In this document: piece by piece, positions 1-5,896 of the stretch
Layout of the letters: the number at the start of each line of letters is the position of its first letter
Numbering within the stretch: position 1 is the first letter of the stretch
NCBI GenBank assembly: GCA_002506085.1
Contig: DAWV01000016.1
Span: 513-6,497 of the forward strand
Length of the DNA stretch: 5,985 nucleotides
Direction of reading: 5' to 3'
From: Methanocorpusculaceae archaeon UBA425
GTDB taxonomy: Archaea > Halobacteriota > Methanomicrobia > Methanomicrobiales > Methanocorpusculaceae
The notes under the pieces: model-generated
Database searches by the model: none
What the model was told of the DNA's origin: nothing
The model's input: only the letters and a program-made list of their open reading frames with translations
Made by a program: the position numbers and the translations under genes

Positions 1-1
1 T

Positions 2-30
2 CACGAAAACTTCCACGAAAACACGAAAAC
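2..30 (+). repeat. Three near-tandem CACGAAAAC units
   Basis: The 9-mer CACGAAAAC occurs at 2-10, 14-22 and 22-30; the last two share one base. Related ACGAAATT words follow at 83-90 and 102-109. The array runs up to the window edge, so it may be the end of a longer array. Its role is unknown. It resembles in style the CGCGAAT array at the right side of the window. Confidence 0.6.
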
Positions 31-60
31 CAATAAGGTTAGGTTATAGGCGGATTTCTG

Positions 61-140
61 TCGTCCCTCCCCCGTCCCCCACACGAAATTTTCGAAAATC
101 AACGAAATTCACAAAAAGGGGGACAGGGGCGGGAGGAACG
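61..140. repeat. Imperfect inverted repeat of C-run and G-run arms
   Basis: A pyrimidine arm at 61-80 (CGTCCCTCCCCCGTCCCCC from 62) is an imperfect reverse complement of the purine arm at 118-140 (GGGGGACAGGGGCGGG then AGGAACG); small gaps are needed to pair them. The AT-rich loop between them contains a perfect 12-base palindrome, ATTTTCGAAAAT, at 88-99. As RNA or single-stranded DNA this could fold into a long hairpin. No function can be assigned. Confidence 0.5.
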
Positions 141-208
141 GAAGCTCTTCTTTTTTTATCTTGGGGTGCGGGAGGGGACTGGCGAGGGGAGCGAAGCGAC
201 GTAAGCCT

Positions 209-230
209 TGAGCAAATCTTTGATTTGCGA
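209..230. repeat. 22-bp direct repeat, copy 1, with internal hairpin
   Basis: This 22-bp sequence recurs exactly at 403-424. It contains a perfect 7-bp stem with a three-base loop, GCAAATC-TTT-GATTTGC, at 212-228. A related 9-base word, GATTTGCGA, occurs on the minus strand in the spacer of the right-hand inverted repeat (5828-5837 region), which hints at a repeat family. Confidence 0.75.
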
Positions 231-402
231 CCCGGCGCGGAGCCCGACGCGGTGGAGATATCCTATTTGCCGAGGACCCTATCTGTTTCCAGGTAGTCCG
301 CATTCATTTTTCGCCCCCCTTCCCCCTTCTTCTTGCGGGTTGGACGCTGAAAGCGGACGCCCTTAGCCAAGGCGGGTTGGAGACGAAGTCGACGACCTTA
401 GC

Positions 403-424
403 TGAGCAAATCTTTGATTTGCGA
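403..424. repeat. 22-bp direct repeat, copy 2, with internal hairpin
   Basis: Exact second copy of the sequence at 209-230, with its hairpin at 406-422. Here it is followed after three bases by a second hairpin (426-441), giving two adjacent stem-loops. The copies lie 194 bases apart in the same orientation. Confidence 0.75.
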
Positions 425-425
425 T

Positions 426-441
426 CAAGTCGATAGACTTG
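426..441. repeat. Short hairpin CAAGTC-GATA-GACTTG
   Basis: A perfect 6-bp stem with a GATA loop, flanked on both sides by GCGATC (421-426 and 441-446). GATTTGCGATC at 416-426 and GACTTGCGATC at 436-446 differ by one base and are 20 bases apart, so the region looks like a degenerate tandem of a small hairpin unit. Confidence 0.6.
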
Positions 442-504
442 CGATCGGGTGTGCTGCTTTCGGGTAGGGGGGCCCGGGCGATGCCGGCGGTGAAGAGAAC
501 GATG

Positions 505-511
505 TATTTAT
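505..511 (+). promoter_or_regulatory. Possible archaeal TATA box for the hsdM operon
   Basis: TATTTAT at 505-511 lies about 55 bases before the hsdM start. If an archaeal TATA box sits about 27 bases before transcription start, initiation would fall near 535 and leave a short leader that still contains the GGAG ribosome binding site at 554-557. A second AT-rich box at 537-544 would put initiation inside the start codon region and fits less well. This rests on position and base content only. Confidence 0.3.
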
Positions 512-562
512 CCCTCGGAAATCACCATAAAGAATCAATATATCCCCGTTTTTGGAGTAGTG

Positions 563-2071
563 ATGATAATGTCAGAGAAAAATACCGCAGATTTAGGATT
601 CGAGCAGAAAATTTGGAATGCAGCCTGTGTTCTTCGGGGGAATATGGATGCTTCGGAGTATAAGCATGTTGTCCTGGGTCTGATTTTTCTGAAGTATATT
701 TCTGACCGGTTCGAGCAGAAATATACTGCTCTGAAAAACGAGGGTGCGGGATTTGAGGAGGATCGGGATGAGTATCTGGCGGATGGGGTGTTTTATGTTC
801 CGCAGAACGCCCGGTGGGAGGTGATTGCAGGAAATGCACACACGGCAGAAATCGGGACGACTATTGATAATGCAATGCGGGAGATCGAGAAGGAAAATAC
901 GCGTCTGAAGGATATTCTCCCAAAGACGTTTTCCCGTCCGGAGCTGGATAAACGCCGGCTCGGTGAGGTGGTGGATCTGTTTACGAATATTCCGATGGCA
1001 GATCATGGGGAGAGTAAGGATATTCTCGGTCGAACCTACGAGTATTGTCTGTCGATGTTTGCGGAGCAGGAGGGGAAGCTCGCAGGTGAATTTTTCACAC
1101 CAGCCTGTGTGGTGAAGACGCTTGTCGAGGTTCTTCAGCCGTGTCGGGGGCGGGTGTATGATCCGTGCTGCGGTTCGGGAGGGATGTTTGTCCAGTCAGC
1201 GAAGTTTATCGAGGACCACCGGGGGAATATCAATAATATTTCGGTGTATGGTCAGGATTCGAATTCGACGACCTGGAAGATGGCGCAGATGAATCTGGCG
1301 ATTCGGGGAATCGAGGCGGATCTCGGGAAGTTCAGTGCCGATACGTTTTATAATGATCTTCATCCGACGCTGAAGGCTGATTTTGTTATGGCGAATCCGC
1401 CGTTTAATTTGTCGAATTGGGGGGCGGATAAGCTCGCGGATGATGTGCGGTGGAAGTTCGGGATCCCGCCTGCAGGGAATGCGAACTTTGCCTGGATGCA
1501 GCATATGATCCATCATCTGGCTCCGAAAGGACGGCTGGGTCTCGTTCTCGCGAACGGTTCGCTTTCTTCGCAGTCGGGCGGGGAGGGGGAGATCCGGAAG
1601 AGGATTGTGGAGGCGGATCTGGTGGAGTGTATTGTGGCGATGCCGCCTCAGTTGTTTTATACGACGCAGATTCCTGTGTCTTTGTGGTTTATTAACAAGG
1701 AGAAGAGGCCGAAGAATAAGACGGTGTTTATCGATGCCCGGAATCTCGGGACGATGAAGTCGAGGAAGCTTCGGGAGCTGACGCATGAGGAGATCGAGCG
1801 GATCGGCCGAACGGTGTCGGAGTTCGAGATGGGGACGCTTTTGGATGAGGCAGGGTTCTGTGCGGTTGTTTCTACGGAGAGTATTGCCAAGCGGGATTTT
1901 ATTCTGACGCCGGGTCGGTATGTGGGTCTTGCTGAGGTTGAGGATGACGGGGAAGCATTCGATGATAAGATGGAGCGGCTGACAGGGGAGCTGAAGGCGT
2001 TGTTTGCAGAAAGTAAGAAGGCGGAGGAGGAGATCCGGGAGCAGCTGAAGAGCGTGGGGTTTGAGGTGTAG
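563..2071 (+). CDS. hsdM: Type I restriction-modification DNA methyltransferase subunit HsdM
   Basis: Modification subunit of a type I system. With HsdS it should transfer a methyl group from S-adenosylmethionine to adenine N6 in a bipartite DNA target. About residues 8-140 form the HsdM N-terminal helical domain (rich in GFEQKIWNAACVLRGNM-type sequence). The N6-methyltransferase domain follows with GEFFTP at 175-180, the AdoMet-binding DPCCGSGG at 200-207 and the catalytic NPPF at 278-281. NPPF is the form typical of N6-adenine enzymes. The charged C-terminal helix (KKAEEEIREQLK) probably contacts HsdS. At 502 residues it is full length for the family. The start at 563 is chosen because GGAG at 554-557 lies 5 bases upstream; GTG 560 is too close and ATG 569 is an alternative. 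It is GC-rich with many G-ending codons, unlike the three genes after it. It is first in the operon. Confidence 0.95.
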   Translation: MIMSEKNTADLGFEQKIWNAACVLRGNMDASEYKHVVLGLIFLKYISDRFEQKYTALKNEGAGFEEDRDEYLADGVFYVPQNARWEVIAGNAHTAEIGTTIDNAMREIEKENTRLKDILPKTFSRPELDKRRLGEVVDLFTNIPMADHGESKDILGRTYEYCLSMFAEQEGKLAGEFFTPACVVKTLVEVLQPCRGRVYDPCCGSGGMFVQSAKFIEDHRGNINNISVYGQDSNSTTWKMAQMNLAIRGIEADLGKFSADTFYNDLHPTLKADFVMANPPFNLSNWGADKLADDVRWKFGIPPAGNANFAWMQHMIHHLAPKGRLGLVLANGSLSSQSGGEGEIRKRIVEADLVECIVAMPPQLFYTTQIPVSLWFINKEKRPKNKTVFIDARNLGTMKSRKLRELTHEEIERIGRTVSEFEMGTLLDEAGFCAVVSTESIAKRDFILTPGRYVGLAEVEDDGEAFDDKMERLTGELKALFAESKKAEEEIREQLKSVGFEV

Positions 2072-2072
2072 T

Positions 2073-2105
2073 ATGTCGAGTGTTGGCGTATTAGGGGGGA
2101 AATAA
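2073..2105 (+). other. 10-codon micro-ORF with strong ribosome binding site, possible fossil gene start
   Basis: ATG at 2073 opens a frame encoding MSSVGVLGGK and stops at TAA 2103-2105, one base before the PIN gene ATG. It is preceded by GAGGTG at 2063-2068, an excellent Shine-Dalgarno match with a 4-base spacer, formed by the last codons of hsdM. This is stronger than the ribosome binding site of most genes here. It could be the surviving first codons of the gene that originally followed hsdM, cut off when the PIN gene entered, or a tiny coupling ORF that delivers ribosomes to the PIN start. Neither is proven. Confidence 0.4.
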
Positions 2106-2106
2106 G

Positions 2107-3060
2107 ATGACAAGTCATGATCGAAAAGATATCAATATTTTCTTTGACACGAACGTCTTAGAAACGCGTTATGGTGGTGAGTTTTTTATGTATAATGAGT
2201 ATAAACTACCTATTGATTATTCAAAATTATATGATTTTATTAAAATAAATAACATAAATAATTATGTTGATTTATGCATTCCAGAGATTGTGTGGAAAGA
2301 AATTATTCAACACATGAGGGAGACTTTTTCTTCACAAAAACAATCGGTCCAATCAAAAATAGAGACTTATAAGAAATCATTTGGAGCCTTAGCAGAGATT
2401 AGCTGTAATTTCAAAATTAACGGTGATAATGAATATGAAGAACACTTGGAAAAATTATCAAAGGTGTTTTGGGGGGGAGAGGGGAGGGAATGTAAGCTAA
2501 TTTCCTATCCAAAAAATACAGTTGTGGTTGAAAAAATAATTAATAAAGCGTTTAAAAAAGAGCGACCTTTTGTTGAATCAAAAGCAATAAATGGGGGAAA
2601 AAAATATTCTGATGCAGGATTAAAAGATGCCTTAATCGTCGAAACTATTCTCGATTATTGCAATAATGAGGAGACCATAGGAATATTATATTCTAAAGAT
2701 GGAGATTTCTCCACAGTTTTTAATAGTGACATGAAAAATCGATTTAAAGTATTCAATAAGGTAGATGATATTATAGACTTTTTAGAACTGCGATACAACC
2801 TCAACAAGAAAAAACAAGTTCAGTTGAAGTTCGAAAATGAGGAGTATCTTAAGGACATCGTGGTTAATGAGAGCGGAAACAAATATGATAAAAGTGTCAC
2901 TGACTTTATTGTTAATACTGTCGATTCTTCTGAGGATGAGGATATATTCATTGTAAAAATATCAGCAACCATAAATGAAACAAGATATCTTTATAGAATA
3001 AAGTATGATTTCACAGCCAATGAGATACTTGAATCCAAATATACAATAAAAAATGAGTAG
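2107..3060 (+). CDS. PIN-domain (DUF4935-like) putative ribonuclease
   Basis: Probable Mg2+/Mn2+-dependent nuclease of the PIN fold, most likely cutting RNA. The acidic residues expected of a PIN active site are visible: D14 in FFDTNVL, E65 in IPEIVWKEI, D174 in SDAGLKDALIVET, and D198/D200 in YSKDGDF. The DAGxKDALIxET pattern resembles the DUF4935 group. The domain spans about residues 8-228. Residues 236-317 form a separate, probably beta-rich tail with many acidic residues (SSEDEDIF) that I do not recognise. The gene sits between hsdM and hsdS, 35 bases after hsdM and 9 bases before hsdS, so it is co-transcribed. A G-run at 2094-2099 serves as ribosome binding site, and this start keeps the DTN motif. 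It is very AT-rich, about 21% GC in one 120-base sample, which points to transfer. No antitoxin gene is beside it. The RNA target is unknown. Confidence 0.8.
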   Translation: MTSHDRKDINIFFDTNVLETRYGGEFFMYNEYKLPIDYSKLYDFIKINNINNYVDLCIPEIVWKEIIQHMRETFSSQKQSVQSKIETYKKSFGALAEISCNFKINGDNEYEEHLEKLSKVFWGGEGRECKLISYPKNTVVVEKIINKAFKKERPFVESKAINGGKKYSDAGLKDALIVETILDYCNNEETIGILYSKDGDFSTVFNSDMKNRFKVFNKVDDIIDFLELRYNLNKKKQVQLKFENEEYLKDIVVNESGNKYDKSVTDFIVNTVDSSEDEDIFIVKISATINETRYLYRIKYDFTANEILESKYTIKNE

Positions 3061-3069
3061 GTGGATTAA

Positions 3070-4311
3070 ATGAAGAGCTGGATTAAAGTAAAACTCTCTG
3101 ATTTGGGCAATGTGATTGGTGGGGCCACACCATCCACAAAGAATGAAAATTATTATGGAGGGGATATTGCATGGATTACTCCAAAAGATTTATCCAATTT
3201 TGAAGGACGGTTCATATCTCATGGTGAAAGAAATATTACTGAACTTGGATTAAAGAGTTGTTCTGCAACATTGTTACCAAAAAACACTGTCCTCTTCACA
3301 TCAAGAGCTCCAATAGGGTATGTGGCGATTTCTTCAAATGAGGTTGCGACGAATCAGGGTTTTAAAAGCATTGTTCCAAATGAAAATACAGATTATCTGT
3401 TTCTCTATTATCTCCTAAAATATAATAAAGATAAAATTGAGGGGATGGGGAGTGGGACCACATTCAAAGAAGTATCTGGTGCCACAATGAAAAATATTGA
3501 GGTCAGTGTTCCTCAAGATAAAGAAGAACAGATTCGAATCGGAAAAATCCTCTCCTCGCTCGACGACAAAATCGAACTCAATACCCGCATGAACAAAGTC
3601 CTTGAAGAGATCGCCCGGGCGTTGTTCCGCAGGTGGTTTGTGGAATTCGAGTTTCCAAATGCCGAGGGAAAGCCGTATAAAACGGCGGGCGGGAAGATGG
3701 TGGAGAGCGAGATGGGAAGTGTGCCGGAGGGGTGGAAAGTGGGGACGGTGGGAGATATTATTGAATTGTCATATGGAAAACCGCTCAAGGAGGAAAACCG
3801 AAGTGGAAATGGTTTTCCTGTATTTGGATCAAACGGTGTCGTTGGTTGGCATAATGAATGGATGGTGGCCGGCCCTGGAATTATTGTTGGACGAAAAGGG
3901 AATGCTGGTACGGTTACTTGGTCACATGAAAACTTCTACCCCATAGATACAACGTTCTATGTAGTTCCAAAAATGAATTTTGGATGTTTCCATTATCTAT
4001 ATCTCCTTCTTGAATCATTGAAATTATCACATTTAAGTGCAGATTCAGCAGTTCCAGGATTGAATAGAAATGCAGCTCTAGCTCAAACAATCCTGATACC
4101 GGATATTCATACCATCATAGATTTTGAAATTATTATTTCATCTTTATTCTCTCAAACGAGACTGTTGAAAATAGAGAATATGAACCTTATTGATATGAGG
4201 GATTCACTGCTTCCAAAATTGATGAATGGTGAGATTGATGTATCAGGAATTCCTTCTTCCCTAAGATTAAAAACAATTTTATCTGAAAATGGAGTGGATG
4301 AATTTGAATGA
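3070..4311 (+). CDS. hsdS: Type I restriction-modification specificity subunit HsdS
   Basis: DNA-recognition subunit that sets the target sequence for HsdM (and HsdR if present). It has two target recognition domains. TRD1 covers about residues 1-150, beginning WIKVKLSDLGNVIGGATPS, with the typical GDIAWITPKDL and FTSRAPIGYVAI segments. TRD2 covers about 220-365, beginning GSVPEGWKVGTVGDI. Each is followed by a helical spacer: the central conserved region (about 155-195, QIRIGKILSSLDDKIELN) and the C-terminal one (about 365-393, MRDSLLPKLMNGEIDV). At 413 residues it is full length. GGTG at 3060-3063 lies 6 bases before the ATG. Base composition is a mosaic: the central region (about 3541-3760) is about 54% GC like hsdM, while TRD1 and TRD2 are about 33-34% in samples. 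This indicates TRD exchange. The last 14 bases overlap the FRG gene. Confidence 0.93.
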   Translation: MKSWIKVKLSDLGNVIGGATPSTKNENYYGGDIAWITPKDLSNFEGRFISHGERNITELGLKSCSATLLPKNTVLFTSRAPIGYVAISSNEVATNQGFKSIVPNENTDYLFLYYLLKYNKDKIEGMGSGTTFKEVSGATMKNIEVSVPQDKEEQIRIGKILSSLDDKIELNTRMNKVLEEIARALFRRWFVEFEFPNAEGKPYKTAGGKMVESEMGSVPEGWKVGTVGDIIELSYGKPLKEENRSGNGFPVFGSNGVVGWHNEWMVAGPGIIVGRKGNAGTVTWSHENFYPIDTTFYVVPKMNFGCFHYLYLLLESLKLSHLSADSAVPGLNRNAALAQTILIPDIHTIIDFEIIISSLFSQTRLLKIENMNLIDMRDSLLPKLMNGEIDVSGIPSSLRLKTILSENGVDEFE

Positions 4312-5536
4312 TATATCTGTGAAACAAGATGATATACTAGAAGTCAAAGACTATCTTATTCAGATAACTGATATTTTTCAAGATAAATCACGAAAATCTC
4401 TTACCAATAAATATCTTTATCGAGGTCAAAAAAAAGCTACCGAACACGTCCTACCTGCAATTATGCGGGAGAACATGTTTGATAGTGAAGCAAAAATGAT
4501 AAGTGAAGCTTATTCACGAAGACCAGTAATTTTCAAAGATCATAGTTCTCATTTTGAACGTCTTACAAGACTTCAGCATTATGGTTTAAAGACACGCTTA
4601 CTAGATTTAACACTGAATCCATTGGTAGCACTATATTTTGCCTGTAATGATGCAGAGGATATTCGTAATCCACCTAAAGATGATGGAGTTGTGTATGTTT
4701 ATGATGTAGATTGTTTCCCCTACAACAGTAAAGAGATACAAATTCATTCAGCTATTGCTGAAATGGACCTCAAAGGTGGGATTACCATTGAAGATCTTGT
4801 AATGGAACTGAAAGACATGAACATTATCTCATCTCTTGACCTAAAACATTATGAAAAAAACAACTATGCTGATTTTATTAATATTTTAACTGGAAATTAC
4901 TTTGTTATTTCAAACTTGAGTAATGAACGTTTGATTCAACAATGTGGAGCCTTCTACATGCCTGGTTGTATTGAGATTGCTAAAGAAACTAGAAAGAGAG
5001 GAAAAGATACAATAGAAATAAATTTAGTTAAAAAAACAAAGGGAAATGGCCCAGATAACTATCAATTATATGATTATACCATTCCCGCTGACTGTAAAGC
5101 AGGAATATTAAAAGAGCTTGATTATTATAACATTAACAAAGCATCTCTTTTCCCTGAGTTAGAATATCAAATGAGTTACATTACCTATCAAAATCGTAAA
5201 CCCGAACCTACGAATACGAAGGATTTAGAAATATCATCCAAATTTGTATCACGGGAGTCATCAATCATAAAATACCAAGATAAATCAAAAGAAATTTTTA
5301 GGGATATAATTGAGAAAAACCATGCAAAAGGAGTTGAAAATCAAGACATTATGACTATTTTTGAGAAGAGATTTTCTCTGGAATGGTATAAGAAGGATAA
5401 ATGTCGCAGTCAAATAAAATCTCATCTCAAAAGGTTCCTTGTAGCTAATAATTACTCTCATAACGAAGCTATAATATGGATAAATACAATATTTGATCAA
5501 CTCGATGCAGCATTAAAAAAAGAAAATCTGCTCTAG
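4298..5536 (+). CDS. FRG-domain protein
   Basis: Carries a complete FRG domain, a family named for its N-terminal (F/Y)RG motif, common near defence genes and, as far as I know, of uncharacterised biochemistry. Numbering from ATG 4298, visible landmarks are YLYRGQ at 39-44, RLQHYGLKTRLLDLTLNP at 91-108 continuing to LVALYFA at 115, RLIQQCGAFYMPG at 211-223, and SLFPELE at 283-289. The domain thus fills about 35-295. Residues 300-412 form an extra lysine-rich helical tail that I do not recognise. No signal peptide or membrane segment is seen, so it should be cytoplasmic. It overlaps the end of hsdS, so translation is probably coupled. GGAG at 4291-4294 favours ATG 4298, but ATG 4289 (no ribosome binding site) and TTG 4304 are possible. 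It is AT-rich like the PIN gene and may act as an effector or accessory of the modification cassette. Confidence 0.85.
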   Translation: MNLNDISVKQDDILEVKDYLIQITDIFQDKSRKSLTNKYLYRGQKKATEHVLPAIMRENMFDSEAKMISEAYSRRPVIFKDHSSHFERLTRLQHYGLKTRLLDLTLNPLVALYFACNDAEDIRNPPKDDGVVYVYDVDCFPYNSKEIQIHSAIAEMDLKGGITIEDLVMELKDMNIISSLDLKHYEKNNYADFINILTGNYFVISNLSNERLIQQCGAFYMPGCIEIAKETRKRGKDTIEINLVKKTKGNGPDNYQLYDYTIPADCKAGILKELDYYNINKASLFPELEYQMSYITYQNRKPEPTNTKDLEISSKFVSRESSIIKYQDKSKEIFRDIIEKNHAKGVENQDIMTIFEKRFSLEWYKKDKCRSQIKSHLKRFLVANNYSHNEAIIWINTIFDQLDAALKKENLL

Positions 5537-5540
5537 AGAG

Positions 5541-5596
5541 AGAGATAGCAAAAACTTAGAGAACAGAACTTGTTAGAAGATTCAGTATCTCTTTTT
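5541..5596 (+). terminator. Possible transcription terminator after the FRG gene
   Basis: AGAGATA at 5541-5547 can pair with TATCTCT at 5586-5592 across a long loop, and the second arm runs into a T-tract at 5592-5596. Archaeal termination depends mainly on T-rich tracts, so the T-run after the last gene is the relevant signal; the stem may be incidental. The AG dinucleotide repeat at 5535-5544 starts inside the stop codon. Confidence 0.3.
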
Positions 5597-5670
5597 CTCA
5601 TTGGACTTACGCAGTGTTGGTGTGGATTCAATTTGGGTGGGGGGGATCGAGTGTGGACGCATGAGAATCC

Positions 5671-5707
5671 CACCGCGAATAATCGCGAATCTACGCGAAT
5701 CGCATTT
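5671..5707 (+). repeat. Period-10 tandem repeat NNNCGCGAAT
   Basis: Three exact 10-base units, CACCGCGAAT, AATCGCGAAT and CTACGCGAAT, fill 5671-5700 and are followed by a partial CGCATTTTT. The seven-base core CGCGAAT is fully conserved while the three spacer bases vary. The period is close to one helical turn, which would place the core on the same DNA face and could suit a protein-binding array. It may equally be the edge of the dispersed repeat that follows. Confidence 0.65.
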
Positions 5708-5797
5708 TTCCGGTTCCGCCCTCTTGACCTTCGGTCGCGTCACTACGCTACGCCTCATCGGCTCCGCGTGGCCGTGACGGCGGAACGAAAAATGCTG

Positions 5798-5820
5798 GAA
5801 AACCCGCGACGCGGGTTTTC
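5798..5820. repeat. GC-rich palindrome, copy 1
   Basis: Perfect 11-base arms around a central A: GAAAACCCGCG, then A at 5809, then CGCGGGTTTTC. As RNA it is a strong stem with A-run before and T-run after on either strand, the form of a bidirectional intrinsic terminator. It is the inner end of the left arm of the large inverted repeat. Confidence 0.8.
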
Positions 5821-5873
5821 TTAATGAATCGCAAATCCTTGTAATAACAAGTAGAGTAGTATTATTCTCACGA

Positions 5874-5896
5874 GAAAACCCGCGACGCGGGTTTTC
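5874..5896. repeat. GC-rich palindrome, copy 2
   Basis: Identical to the palindrome at 5798-5820, in the inner end of the right arm, with its central A at 5885. Because both copies are self-complementary, the DNA can fold either as two local hairpins or as one long hairpin joining both arms. Confidence 0.8.

Larger units (their letters stand above)
1..559. other. Non-coding, repeat-rich leader upstream of hsdM
   Basis: I see no credible gene in this stretch. The open frames here have biased composition driven by G/C runs and palindromes, and none has a recognisable domain or ribosome binding site. It holds three CACGAAAAC units at the left edge, an imperfect inverted repeat of C-runs and G-runs, several G-tracts, two copies of a 22-bp sequence that contains a hairpin, a further hairpin at 426-441, and a possible promoter just before hsdM. 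The dense secondary structure suggests a repeat-laden intergenic region or remnants of small non-autonomous elements. That origin is inference. Confidence 0.7.

Noticed and set aside
109..303. 64-codon minus-strand frame in the left flank
   Set aside because: Proline/arginine-rich composition follows from G-runs and the hairpin repeats. No domain or ribosome binding site was seen.
1..446. CRISPR array
   Set aside because: The CACGAAAAC units are only 9 bases with spacers of 3 bases or less, and the 22-bp duplication has just two copies 194 bases apart. No cas gene is present.
1196..2113. 305-codon minus-strand frame opposite hsdM
   Set aside because: It is the shadow of the GC-rich, G-ending codon bias of hsdM. 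The translation is rich in Arg, Leu, His and Pro with no domain.
2107..3060. Classical VapBC toxin-antitoxin pair
   Set aside because: The PIN protein is about 317 residues, more than twice a typical VapC, and no short antitoxin gene sits upstream. Only the 10-codon micro-ORF is there, far too short for a VapB.
5570..5824. 84-codon open frame on the plus strand after the FRG gene
   Set aside because: It begins at a non-ATG codon without a convincing ribosome binding site, crosses the period-10 repeat, and ends with the same LENPRRGFS peptide produced by the palindrome on both strands.
5798..5896. Insertion sequence with terminal inverted repeats
   Set aside because: The spacer between the arms is about 53 bases and has no transposase. 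At most this could be a non-autonomous element, and no target-site duplication was identified.
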